Origin: Guptibacillus spartinae
GTDB taxonomy: Bacteria; Bacillota; Bacilli; Bacillales; Guptibacillaceae
DNA: 64,000 nucleotides
Direction of reading: 5' to 3'
Assembly (NCBI RefSeq): GCF_028610625.1
Contig: NZ_JAQQWU010000003.1
Location: 186,001 to 250,000 of the forward strand
Shown: in pieces, positions 36,103 to 44,821 of the stretch
Layout of the letters: every line of letters starts with the position of its first letter
Position numbering within the stretch: position 1 is the first letter of the stretch
The notes under the pieces: generated by a model
What the model saw: only the letters and a program-made list of their open reading frames with translations
Database searches by the model: none
Told to the model about the DNA's origin: nothing
Position numbers and translations under genes: made by a program

Positions 36103-37512
36103 ATGAATTGGTGCAATCAGTGTAAGAGGAGCGAGGCTGGAGCGTTTTGCGTTAAGTGCGGACAGAAAGTAGTGAGAAATAAGCAGTCACCATTAAAGAA
36201 ATCGAGAGGGCTATTATGGGGAGGAATCGTTGGAGGGATACTCCTGATCCTGATTGGTAGTTTTTTAACGTTAAAATGGATCACTTCTCCTGAGCGAACA
36301 GTAGACCGGTTCCGAGATGCCGTGTTAGAAGAGAATTATGAAGCGATCGGAAAGTTCATTCCTGACACAAATCCATTGCTTCCTCAAGAAGCCGAGCTTG
36401 CGAGTTTTGTTTCGCTATTGAAGGAGCATCCTGACCAACGAACGCTTCTTATTCAAGATTTGGAGAGACAGGCAAGGGGCCTAAGCGATCATATGCTTAT
36501 CAAACCGAATGAAAACTTGCTCGTTCAAATGACGCTAATGGAAGACGGGAAGGCATTTTATCTATTTAAGGATTATGTGATCGCTTCTTCTCTGATTTAT
36601 GTAGAGGTGGGAACGCAATTTAATAAAACTACGCTTTTCATTAATAAAGAAGAAAGCGGAACGATTGGAGAAGACGGTAAAAAAATCGGGCCTTTTTTGC
36701 CAGGGAGCTATCAGTTTGAAACAAAATTAGAGAATGAAGGGTATACGATGCGTGGAGAAGCTGAGGTCGAACTCGTTCCGTCTGAGGAAACCGTGCAGGT
36801 CGATTTGCCTGTTAATGGTGCGTTTGTGATGCCGGACTCGAATTATGCAGATGCCCGCCTATTTATAAATGGAAAAGACACTGGTATCGCGGTAGGTGAT
36901 GCCGAGGGAATCGGTCCTTATCCAACTGACGGATCTGTTGTTATGCATGCAGAAAAACAATTTGAAGCAGGTGTTGTAAAAAGCCCTTCTGTTCATTTTG
37001 AAGGAGAAGCTCCGTACTTTTCGATCGACTATCGCGAACCGGGGCCTGTCGTAATCGAAAAGGAAGGCGCGGCTGGGGGCTCAGAAGTAGTGCAGAGTCA
37101 GGATGAAACTAAGTTAATCATCTCCGCTGTTAATACGTATTTAAATGATTGGATCTATGCGTATGAAAATCTTGAAACAGATTACTTTTCAAACCTAACA
37201 CCAGAGCTACAATCGTATTTTGACGAACGCTTCCAGTCTGTCAGAGAAAATCATGCTGCTTTTACTGGAGAGATTGTAGAGGCGGCCTTTGATCTCGACA
37301 GCCTCTTAATTGATTCATCTGGAAAGAAAGCAGAAATCGACGTTCTCGTTACGATGGACTCAGCGGATCATGAGCAAGGAGAAACCAACGTGGAGACGGA
37401 AGTGACTTCAAGTGGTTTTCACTATAAGTTAGTGAAAAGCGGCGGGAAATGGTTGATTGAAAGCCGAGAAGAAGTGGAGTACGTTGATTTAACGAATGCT
37501 GTTGTTTATTAA
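36103..37512 (+). CDS. Zinc-ribbon membrane protein of the TcaA/YvbJ type
   Basis: A 469-residue protein with an N-terminal zinc ribbon (CNQCK ... CVKCG), one membrane segment at about residues 35-60 and a large outer-face part. That part contains two repeated beta domains (with the related phrases LFINKEESG and LFINGKDTG) and a C-terminal domain starting near TKLIISAVNTYLNDW. This order matches B. subtilis YvbJ and the TcaA family linked to cell-wall antibiotic sensitivity. The ATG at 36103 with GGAGGT was chosen over the ATG at 36085. It is divergent from the other zinc-ribbon genes. Confidence 0.82.
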   Translation: MNWCNQCKRSEAGAFCVKCGQKVVRNKQSPLKKSRGLLWGGIVGGILLILIGSFLTLKWITSPERTVDRFRDAVLEENYEAIGKFIPDTNPLLPQEAELASFVSLLKEHPDQRTLLIQDLERQARGLSDHMLIKPNENLLVQMTLMEDGKAFYLFKDYVIASSLIYVEVGTQFNKTTLFINKEESGTIGEDGKKIGPFLPGSYQFETKLENEGYTMRGEAEVELVPSEETVQVDLPVNGAFVMPDSNYADARLFINGKDTGIAVGDAEGIGPYPTDGSVVMHAEKQFEAGVVKSPSVHFEGEAPYFSIDYREPGPVVIEKEGAAGGSEVVQSQDETKLIISAVNTYLNDWIYAYENLETDYFSNLTPELQSYFDERFQSVRENHAAFTGEIVEAAFDLDSLLIDSSGKKAEIDVLVTMDSADHEQGETNVETEVTSSGFHYKLVKSGGKWLIESREEVEYVDLTNAVVY

Positions 37513-37526
37513 AGTGGTAGCGTGCT

Positions 37527-37552
37527 GGGGGTCAGGTTCGAACCTGACCCCC
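37527..37552. repeat. Palindromic repeat copy f
   Basis: A perfect 26-bp palindrome with centre TTCGAA, 15 bases after the stop of the TcaA-like gene. No second hairpin remains. It is identical to the 26-bp core of copy g at 48889, on the other side of the sulfoquinovose operon. Confidence 0.9.
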
Positions 37553-37586
37553 TATTACAAAAATACTGATAATTTCAAAAAAACTA

Positions 37587-37616
37587 TTGCATTCGTGAAT
37601 GCGTTTACAATATAAT
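37587..37616 (+). promoter_or_regulatory. Promoter with cre of the sulfoquinovose operon
   Basis: The -35 TTGCAT (37587-37592) and the perfect -10 TATAAT (37611-37616) are separated by 18 bases. Between them lies TGAATGCGTTTACA (37596-37609), one mismatch from the catabolite repression element consensus. Binding of CcpA there would block RNA polymerase, giving glucose repression. Confidence 0.7.
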
Positions 37617-37630
37617 ATGATAAAAGGTTA

Positions 37631-37650
37631 TGATGTTTTATTAAACATCA
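37631..37650. promoter_or_regulatory. Inverted repeat in the operon leader, candidate GntR operator
   Basis: Perfect 8-bp arms TGATGTTT and AAACATCA around TATT, just downstream of the expected transcription start. The operon encodes its own GntR/HutC-type regulator, the natural candidate to bind here. Confidence 0.5.
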
Positions 37651-37673
37651 CTACTTATATCGGAGGTGCGGAT

Positions 37674-38339
37674 ATGATTGAAGTGTTACGCGAGGTAAAT
37701 CCACATTTACATGTGCAGTCAGTAGATTCTGAAGCTTTTCGAACGTACGGGAAGGTTCTTTCAGATTTTCCATACGAGCAAATGGCCAATTTAATGAAGG
37801 AAACGGAAATTCCTAAACAAGGAAATCACTACGTTCCTTCGAATAAAGAGCTTGAAGCGCAATCGCTTAAAGCGTTCGTTGAAAACAGCTACTATGGAGG
37901 GATGCCGGTACAGATTGGATACTGCAATGGCAGAAATTCCGCATTAGGTGGTCTTGAATTTCATAAGGGGAGCGAAATTAACGTTGCGATCACGGATTTT
38001 GTGCTCCTTCTCGGTCATACCAATGATATAACGAATCATACATACGATGTGAAGAATATAGAGGCGTTTTATGTTCCAAAGGATACAGCGATTGAAATGT
38101 TTCAAACAACGCTCCACCTTGCCCCTTGTAAAGTGAGCGATGAAGGATTTAAATGTACGGTGATCTTGCCAGAAGGAACGAATACGCCATTAGAAGATGC
38201 ACAAAAAGGACATGATCCGCTCCTTTTTATGAAAAATAAATGGCTACTTGCCCATCCAGAGCATGAACGATTTATGTCACTTGGGGCACACAAAGGAATT
38301 GTCGGTGAAAATATAACAGTTGCTTACAGCAAGGGATAA
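37674..38339 (+). CDS. DUF4867 family (cupin-like) protein
   Basis: A 221-residue soluble protein of the DUF4867 type, judged by family resemblance from memory. Key stretches are GYCNGRNSALGGLEFHKGSE, DFVLLLGH and the His/Glu-containing KNIEAFYVPKDTAIEM, consistent with a cupin-like metal site. The ATG at 37674 follows CGGAGGTG; an earlier in-frame ATG lies in the promoter. As first gene of the sulfoquinovose operon it may act on sulfoquinovose itself, for example as mutarotase or isomerase, but this is inference. A DUF4867 gene also appears in described Bacillus sulfoquinovose clusters, as far as I recall. Confidence 0.7.
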   Translation: MIEVLREVNPHLHVQSVDSEAFRTYGKVLSDFPYEQMANLMKETEIPKQGNHYVPSNKELEAQSLKAFVENSYYGGMPVQIGYCNGRNSALGGLEFHKGSEINVAITDFVLLLGHTNDITNHTYDVKNIEAFYVPKDTAIEMFQTTLHLAPCKVSDEGFKCTVILPEGTNTPLEDAQKGHDPLLFMKNKWLLAHPEHERFMSLGAHKGIVGENITVAYSKG

Positions 38340-38354
38340 AAGGAGGACAACCTT

Positions 38355-40136
38355 ATGTCGGGTATCACGTTTACACTAGTTTCATGCGTCTTTTTTATGG
38401 CGCTCGTCGCATGGGTTTCATACTTAAAAACAAGAAATTCCGTTAATGACTCAGATGGTTACTTTCTTGCAGGTCGAGGGTTAACGGGTGGATTTATTGC
38501 AGGTTCTCTTTTACTTACAAACTTATCTGCCGAACAGTTAATCGGTTTGAATGGACAAGCTTATCGAACGAACCTTTCCAACATGGCCTGGGAAGTGACA
38601 GCGGCGTTCGCCATTGTCATCATGGCGCTTATCTTGCTACCTCGCTATCTTGGCGGTGCGTTTTCAACGTTACCTGAGTTTTTAAGTAAACGTTATGATG
38701 AAAGCGTTCGCAGATACACGGTTATCCTGTTTATGCTTGGGTATATGTTTGTAACGATTCCGTCTGTCCTTTACTCTGGGGCACTTGCGATTCTTCGTCT
38801 TTTTGATGTACCAGAGCTACTCGGGATTTCATTTGAGTCGTCTGTCTGGCTCGTCATCTGGGTAATTGGGATTATCGGTGCCATCTATGCCATCTTCGGT
38901 GGGTTAAAAGCGGTAGCGGTATCCGATACGTTAAACGGAATTGGTCTCCTTTTCATTGGACTTATTGTTCCAATACTCGGCTTCTTTGCCCTTGGAAATG
39001 GCGATATGCTAGAAGGAATTAAAACGATTACCACGGAAAATCCTGAGAAGTTAAATGCGATCGGATCAAGCACAGACTCTGTTCCGTTTTCGACCATTTT
39101 TACCGGAATGATTTTTATGAACATGTTCTACTGGGGAACGAATCAGTACGTGATTCAGCGAACGCTTGGTGCGAAGAACCTTGCGGAAGGTCAAAAAGGG
39201 GTTCTGCTCTCTGGATTCTATAAACTAACTGTTCCATTTATGATGATGATTCCAGGAGTTATTGCTTTCCATCTCTATGGGAGCTCAATGGATCCAGTGG
39301 ATCTCGCTTATCCAACGGTTGTGTCGAATTTGCTTCCGACGTTCATGTCTGGTCTCTTTCTAGCTGTCCTTCTCGGCGCCGTATTCTCAAGTTTTAACTC
39401 ACTATTGAACAGTGCCGCAACGATGTTTGCGCTTGATGTGTATAAAGCAGGTATTAACAAGAACGCAACGGATCGTCAGCTGATTAACGTGAGTAAATAT
39501 TTTGGAAGCGTTCTCGCGCTTGTCTCTTTCTTTATTGCACCAATGCTGATGAATGCACCAGATGGATTATGGGATTTGATTCGCCGCTTTACAGGGTTCT
39601 TTAACATCCCGATCATTGCCATTGTTCTTGTTGGGATTGTTTCAAAACGCATCCCTGCACTTGGAGCAAAAATCGCAATTATTTTCCACGTGATTACGTA
39701 TTACATGCTTGTATGGGGATTAAACCAGCTGTTTAACATTGAAATTACGATGAACTTTATTCATATTTCAGCCATCCTTTTCCTTATTGAGGTTGCGATC
39801 ATGATGGTCGTTGGGCGCATTCGTCCACTACCTGAAGCGTATGAATTCCGAGCGAATCCAAAGGTGGACATGGTGCCGTGGAAGTTTACGATTCCAGTAT
39901 CTGTTGTTCTCATTAGCCTTGTCGTGATGGTCTACATTCTCTTCTCACCAATTGGTTTTGCCTACGAAGGTGGAATGATTTCTGGATGGTTCTGGCCAGC
40001 GATCTTAGGAACGGCTGTCGCTGGAGCAATTTGTTACCTTCTTGCCCTCAAATCATGGAATAAAAAATACTCTGGCTTTGTTACAAGGAAGCATGAAGAA
40101 GCAGTTAACGCTGAAAAGAAATTTAGAAGCGCATAA
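38355..40136 (+). CDS. Sodium:solute symporter (SSS family)
   Basis: A 593-residue symporter with about 14 membrane segments. SLLLTNLSAEQLIGLNGQAY and the FWGTNQ-like FYWGTNQYVIQRTLGAKN stretch are typical of the SGLT-like branch of the SSS family. The start ATG follows AGGAGG. It lies between the DUF4867 and sulfoquinovosidase genes, so it most likely imports sulfoquinovose or its glycerol glycoside using the sodium gradient. Confidence 0.88.
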   Translation: MSGITFTLVSCVFFMALVAWVSYLKTRNSVNDSDGYFLAGRGLTGGFIAGSLLLTNLSAEQLIGLNGQAYRTNLSNMAWEVTAAFAIVIMALILLPRYLGGAFSTLPEFLSKRYDESVRRYTVILFMLGYMFVTIPSVLYSGALAILRLFDVPELLGISFESSVWLVIWVIGIIGAIYAIFGGLKAVAVSDTLNGIGLLFIGLIVPILGFFALGNGDMLEGIKTITTENPEKLNAIGSSTDSVPFSTIFTGMIFMNMFYWGTNQYVIQRTLGAKNLAEGQKGVLLSGFYKLTVPFMMMIPGVIAFHLYGSSMDPVDLAYPTVVSNLLPTFMSGLFLAVLLGAVFSSFNSLLNSAATMFALDVYKAGINKNATDRQLINVSKYFGSVLALVSFFIAPMLMNAPDGLWDLIRRFTGFFNIPIIAIVLVGIVSKRIPALGAKIAIIFHVITYYMLVWGLNQLFNIEITMNFIHISAILFLIEVAIMMVVGRIRPLPEAYEFRANPKVDMVPWKFTIPVSVVLISLVVMVYILFSPIGFAYEGGMISGWFWPAILGTAVAGAICYLLALKSWNKKYSGFVTRKHEEAVNAEKKFRSA

Positions 40137-40160
40137 ACGATAAGAATGTAGGGGGAAATC

Positions 40161-42206
40161 ATGTTGCATACAAAAACGATCAAACCGAGTTTTGAATTGA
40201 AGCAAAATGGAGAAGAATTTGACGTTCATCTGGACAATCGCTTACTGTTTCGTCATTCACCAGCCCAACCATTTGTTTTCGTTGGTAGCGGTGAAGAAAC
40301 GATTGATATGTACAGAGGAAATTTTAAAATAAAAGATTATGTTGTGGAACGAGTAGCTCTTCGCTATGCAACAGTACGGTATGAAGGAGAGACGTGTCGC
40401 ATCGGATTTCGCCACTTTTCTCACGATCATGAGCTGTTAACAATGGTATTAAAGCAAGACAAAGAAGGTCTGCGCGTATCGTTTGAGCTCGTAGATCCTC
40501 TGTTTAATCGTTTCTGGTTACGCGTTGCCGCTAATGCCGATGAGAAAATTTACGGGTGTGGGGAACAGCTTTCCTATTTTAATTTAAGAGGAAAGAACTT
40601 CCCACTCTGGACGTCTGAACCCGGTGTAGGACGGAATAAATCGACTTATACGACATGGCAAGCCGATGTGAAAGATCAAGCTGGTGGTGACTATTATAAT
40701 ACAAATTATCCACAGCCGACCTATGTATCTACCAATAAATATTATTGTCACGTCGAAACAACGGCTTTTGCAGATTTTGATTTTCAGCGCGATGATTTTC
40801 ATGAGCTGCACATTTGGGAAGCGCCGGCCTCGATTCTGTTTGAAACAGGACAAACGTATAAAGCTCTCGTTGAAAAATTAACCGCTCGACTCGGTCGGCA
40901 ACCAGAGCTTCCCGACTGGATCTTCGATGGGATCTGGCTAGGCATGCAGGGAGGAACGGAACGCGTACAAAATAAGATTGATCGTGCGATTGAAAAAGGA
41001 ATGAAAATAGGCGCCGTTTGGTGTCAGGATTGGCAAGGGAAACGCGTAACGTCATTTGGTAAGCGATTAATGTGGAACTGGAAATGGAATCCGGAGGAGT
41101 ATCCTGAACTCAATCAAAAAGTGAAGGAATGGAAGGAAAAAGGCATTCGTTTCATGGGGTACATCAATCCTTATGTTGCTGTTGAAGGAGATTTGTATCG
41201 TGAAGCCTATGACAATGGCTATCTTGCTACGGCGTTAAATGGCGGTGATTATGTTGTTGACTTCGGTGAATTCTATTGTGGCGTTGTTGATTTTACAAAC
41301 GAAGCAGCGTGTGAATGGTATGAAGACGTCATCCAAAAGAATATGATTGATTTTGGAATGGACGGATGGATGGCTGATTTTGGTGAATATTTGCCAACAG
41401 ACTTAAAGCTTCATAGCGGAGAACCAGCAACCAAAATGCACAACGCCTGGCCCGTCATGTGGGCAAAAGTGAATCATAACGCCGTTCAAAAAGCAGGACG
41501 CTGGGGCGATATTGTTTACTTTATGCGTGCTGGTTACTCAGGTAGTCAGGGATACTGTCCATTGTTATGGGCTGGGGATCAAAGTGTTGATTGGAGTCTC
41601 GACGATGGTCTTGCTTCCGTTATTCCAGCCGCACTATCTGCTGGAATGAGCGGAAATGGCGTTCATCATAGCGATATCGGTGGGTACACAAGTCTTCATG
41701 GCAACAAGCGAAACAAAGAGCTACTGCTTCGCTGGGTTGATATGGCGGCATTTACACCTGTTATGCGAACGCACGAGGGAAATCGTCCTGATGATTGCTT
41801 CCAGTTTGATCAAGACGAAGAGACGCTTGAGCATTTTGTGAAAATGACAAACGTTTATACAGCACTGAAGCCTTATCTAAAAGCATTAAGCAAAGAGAAC
41901 GCTGAAAAAGGAATTCCAATTCAACGACCGATGTTTATGGAGTATGAACATGATCTCGCTTCTTATAACATTCAATATCAATATATGCTAGGTTCAGAGA
42001 TGGTGGTCGCACCCGTATATGAAGAAGGAAAAGAAACGTGGTCTGTGTATTTGCCTGAAGATGAGTGGGTTCATTTATGGAGTGGTAAGGAAACAAGTGG
42101 AGGCCAGGTTGAAGTGAACGCCCCAATTGGTGAAACGCCAGTTTTCTATCGCAAACGTTCGGCGTACGCAGATATTTTCCAAAAAGCAGGGCAGGCAATA
42201 AATTAA
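40161..42206 (+). CDS. yihQ: Sulfoquinovosidase, glycoside hydrolase family 31 (YihQ type)
   Basis: A 681-residue GH31 enzyme that follows E. coli YihQ over its whole length. The nucleophile is Asp406 (WMADFGEYLPTD) and the acid/base Asp473 (WAGDQSVDW). The five sulfonate-recognition residues known from YihQ (Gln262, Gln288, Arg301, Trp304, Tyr508) are all present, each shifted by one: Q263, Q289, R302, W305, Y509. This sets it apart from ordinary alpha-glucosidases. No signal peptide; it acts in the cytosol on sulfoquinovosyl glycerol or similar, releasing sulfoquinovose. It sits directly after the symporter gene in the operon. Confidence 0.95.
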   Translation: MLHTKTIKPSFELKQNGEEFDVHLDNRLLFRHSPAQPFVFVGSGEETIDMYRGNFKIKDYVVERVALRYATVRYEGETCRIGFRHFSHDHELLTMVLKQDKEGLRVSFELVDPLFNRFWLRVAANADEKIYGCGEQLSYFNLRGKNFPLWTSEPGVGRNKSTYTTWQADVKDQAGGDYYNTNYPQPTYVSTNKYYCHVETTAFADFDFQRDDFHELHIWEAPASILFETGQTYKALVEKLTARLGRQPELPDWIFDGIWLGMQGGTERVQNKIDRAIEKGMKIGAVWCQDWQGKRVTSFGKRLMWNWKWNPEEYPELNQKVKEWKEKGIRFMGYINPYVAVEGDLYREAYDNGYLATALNGGDYVVDFGEFYCGVVDFTNEAACEWYEDVIQKNMIDFGMDGWMADFGEYLPTDLKLHSGEPATKMHNAWPVMWAKVNHNAVQKAGRWGDIVYFMRAGYSGSQGYCPLLWAGDQSVDWSLDDGLASVIPAALSAGMSGNGVHHSDIGGYTSLHGNKRNKELLLRWVDMAAFTPVMRTHEGNRPDDCFQFDQDEETLEHFVKMTNVYTALKPYLKALSKENAEKGIPIQRPMFMEYEHDLASYNIQYQYMLGSEMVVAPVYEEGKETWSVYLPEDEWVHLWSGKETSGGQVEVNAPIGETPVFYRKRSAYADIFQKAGQAIN

Positions 42207-42253
42207 GAAAGTGTATTAAAAGGTTACTACCTATTTTAAAACATAATAATGTA

Positions 42254-42262
42254 TGGTATAGT
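42254..42262 (+). promoter_or_regulatory. Extended -10 promoter inside the sulfoquinovose operon
   Basis: TGG-TATAGT gives an extended -10 element in the 93-base gap between the sulfoquinovosidase and isomerase genes. A weak TTTTAA lies 17 bases upstream. It could drive the catabolic genes separately from the import and hydrolysis genes. Confidence 0.45.
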
Positions 42263-42299
42263 ATTTGTAACAAACAGAGGAGAAAGGTTGTGACCAATC

Positions 42300-43643
42300 G
42301 TGCCGAAAACGAGCATTCTATACGTACCAATTGGGAGAAAGACGTTTGATCTAGAAGCTGGAGAGCTACAGCGAAAGAAAAGTTCAGAATTTCTGCATAG
42401 CGTGACCGAGAACGTGATTGAGCCAGAGGAAATCATTACGTCTCCTGAAGATCTTGAGGCTTTTCTTGAAAACGTTAACAGCGAAGATATAATTGCAAGC
42501 ATCTATCAGAGCGTCACGTTTGCGGATGGGGAATTTGTTGAAGCGTTAATTAAAAAAGTGGAAGCGCCAGTGATCGTCTGGTCCGTACGTGAGCCAAGTG
42601 TCGGAGGAAGACTTCGCTTAAATTCCTTAACAGGCGGAAACAGCACAAGTCATGTACTTCGGTGTGCGAACCACCCATTTAGCTTTGTGTTTGGGAATGG
42701 TGATGAAGCGCAGGTACAAAAGAGAATTAAAGTTCAACTCAAAGTGCAAAAGGTAATTGAAGATCTGAAAGGTCTTACGATTGGTGTGATTGGGGAACAC
42801 CCACCAGGTTTTTTCTTCTCAGGAACGGATGAAGAAGCGCTTCAAAAACAGCTTGGCGTGACGGTGAAAAACTTTGATTTAAACAAAGCGTTTGAGGAAT
42901 GCGTCAAGCTACCTCGTGAAAAATGGGAAGGCGCGATTGAACGAGCAGAGCAACAGGTGATTGGGCTAAATCGGAATGAAGAAACGGTACAGCGATTTGC
43001 TCAGTTTACGACGTATGTGCAGGAACAAATTGATGCAGAAGACGTATCAGCGCTTGCCATTCGCTGCTGGCCGGACTTTTTCAATGAGCTTGGCGCTGCG
43101 GCATGCTCAACCCTTTCTCAGTTTACAGAGGACGGAGTTGTATCATCGTGTGAGTCAGATATTCATGGATCGGTATCGATGTTTATTTTGCAACAGCTAA
43201 CAGGAAGTGCGCCGTATCTTGGAGATATGGTTCACGTGAATGAAGCAAGTAATTCGGTTGTGTTCTGGCATTGCGGTGCTGGCGCTTATTCGCTCGCCCA
43301 TCCTGATCAAGGTGCACGCCCAGGCGTTCATCCAAACCGAAAGCTCGGCTTTACGATGGAATTTGGATTAAAACCAGGTCGCGTGACGATGTTTCGCGTT
43401 GGCTATACGCCAGAAGGATATCGTTTGCTTGTGATGCGAGGAAACGCACTCGATACGCCTCAGCGCTTCAATGGAACGTCTGTTGAAGTGGAACTAGAAA
43501 CCGAAATCAATGACACGTTATATGGATTAATGGAAGAAGGTTTCGAACCACACTATGCCATTATTTATGATGATGTAGCCGATGAGCTCGTTGAACTTGG
43601 AAAGCAGCTTGGTCTGAAGACGACGATCTATACAAAGAACTGA
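42300..43643 (+). CDS. L-fucose isomerase-like protein, candidate sulfoquinovose isomerase
   Basis: A 447-residue protein of the L-fucose/L-arabinose isomerase-like fold. A Rossmann-like N-terminal part is followed by ALAIRCWPDFFNELGAAACS, then CESDIHGSVSMFILQQLTG and VFWHCGAGA. Glu, Asp and His residues in these stretches fit the metal-binding ligands of the family. The GTG start is the only in-frame candidate after the TGA at 42291; AAAGG lies 12 bases before it. In this operon it would convert sulfoquinovose to sulfofructose before phosphorylation. Which of this and the DUF4867 protein does so is not provable from sequence. Confidence 0.8.
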   Translation: MPKTSILYVPIGRKTFDLEAGELQRKKSSEFLHSVTENVIEPEEIITSPEDLEAFLENVNSEDIIASIYQSVTFADGEFVEALIKKVEAPVIVWSVREPSVGGRLRLNSLTGGNSTSHVLRCANHPFSFVFGNGDEAQVQKRIKVQLKVQKVIEDLKGLTIGVIGEHPPGFFFSGTDEEALQKQLGVTVKNFDLNKAFEECVKLPREKWEGAIERAEQQVIGLNRNEETVQRFAQFTTYVQEQIDAEDVSALAIRCWPDFFNELGAAACSTLSQFTEDGVVSSCESDIHGSVSMFILQQLTGSAPYLGDMVHVNEASNSVVFWHCGAGAYSLAHPDQGARPGVHPNRKLGFTMEFGLKPGRVTMFRVGYTPEGYRLLVMRGNALDTPQRFNGTSVEVELETEINDTLYGLMEEGFEPHYAIIYDDVADELVELGKQLGLKTTIYTKN

Positions 43644-43657
43644 AGGGAGACAGTTGC

Positions 43658-44821
43658 ATGAAAAAGGTCGCTATTGGTCAGGCCGGGGGACCTACGGCCG
43701 TAATAAATGCTACCCTCGCAGGGTTTGTGAAAGAGATCGAACGCGATCATTCTCTGCTTTTTATACACAATGGTTATGAAGGATTAGCGCATGGTATGTA
43801 TTTAGACGGTGATGATGAGATGCTAAGTCGCATTCATCTTCATCGAGACGTACCTGGGGCGTGTCTTGGATCAGGTCGGTTTCCACTGACAGATGAGCAT
43901 ATTGAAAAAGGTGTGCGCTTGCTACGTGAGCAGGGAGTTGATGTGCTTGTTTTTATCGGTGGTAACGGTACGATGGAGGCGCTAGCGAAAGTAGAATTGG
44001 AAGCGAAGAGGCAAAATTTTTCCCTTCAAGTAATCGGACTTCCCAAAACGGTGGATAACGATCTCGGTGGTACAGATCATGCCCCTGGCTTTGGAAGTTC
44101 GGCTCGATATGTCGCTCAGGCGACGCGCGATATGAGCCGCGACCTCGCCTCCATGCAGAATTTTGAAAAGGTTCGTGTACTTGAAACAATGGGAAGAAAT
44201 GCAGGGTGGCTGGCTGCGGCATCTGGGCTTCTTAAGGAGTATGAAGAAGAAGGGCCACATTTTATTGGTATTCCAGAGCGGCCAATTCAAGCAGAAAAGC
44301 TTCTTGAAAATGTAAACAGCGCATTGAATCGGTTTGGGTATGCCACGGTCGTTGTGAGTGAAGGCGTTTGTTTTGGAAAGACGGGTCAAGTAGCGAGAGG
44401 AAACGTCGCTGGTAGAACAGTGCTTGGCGGGATTTCCAATGAGGTAGCTGGCTTTTTAAAAAGTGAGTTAAGCGTTATGACAAGAGCTGAACTTTTAGGC
44501 ATGAATCAGCGAAGTTTTTCTGAAGTCGTTTCCGACGTTGATCGAGAAGAAGCTTATCGTGTGGGGAGCGTTGGAGGCGAATGGATTCGTGAAGGGGTTT
44601 CAAATGTGATGGTCTCCATCCAACGAAATGCTCACCAGCGCTATTCAGTAAGGATGACCCCGATTGAACTTCGAAAAGTGGTGGCTGCTGGAGAACGAGT
44701 GATGCCTGAGGTGTTCATTGAAGATCAGAAAGCATATTATCAATGGCTAAAACCGCTTATCGGTGAAGATATTAGGTCGTACCCACCGCCATTACAAAGG
44801 ACTGAAATGTATGTCGATTAA
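43658..44821 (+). CDS. PfkA-type phosphofructokinase, candidate 6-deoxy-6-sulfofructose kinase
   Basis: A 387-residue kinase of the PfkA family. GGPTAVINA at the N-terminus, FIGGNGTMEAL, then PKTVDNDLGGTDHAPGFGSS with the catalytic Asp, and METMGR-like LETMGRNAGWLAAAS are present. The second position of GGNG is Gly, as in ATP-dependent enzymes, while the Lys of PKTVDND is shared with PPi-dependent and long-type enzymes. Its placement between isomerase and aldolase genes predicts phosphorylation of sulfofructose at C1 to sulfofructose-1-phosphate. It overlaps the GntR gene by 11 bases. Confidence 0.82.
   Translation: MKKVAIGQAGGPTAVINATLAGFVKEIERDHSLLFIHNGYEGLAHGMYLDGDDEMLSRIHLHRDVPGACLGSGRFPLTDEHIEKGVRLLREQGVDVLVFIGGNGTMEALAKVELEAKRQNFSLQVIGLPKTVDNDLGGTDHAPGFGSSARYVAQATRDMSRDLASMQNFEKVRVLETMGRNAGWLAAASGLLKEYEEEGPHFIGIPERPIQAEKLLENVNSALNRFGYATVVVSEGVCFGKTGQVARGNVAGRTVLGGISNEVAGFLKSELSVMTRAELLGMNQRSFSEVVSDVDREEAYRVGSVGGEWIREGVSNVMVSIQRNAHQRYSVRMTPIELRKVVAAGERVMPEVFIEDQKAYYQWLKPLIGEDIRSYPPPLQRTEMYVD

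Noticed and set aside
40161-42206. Ordinary alpha-glucosidase or xylosidase reading of the GH31 gene
   Set aside because: All five sulfonate-recognition residues and the whole-length similarity to YihQ argue for a sulfoquinovosidase.
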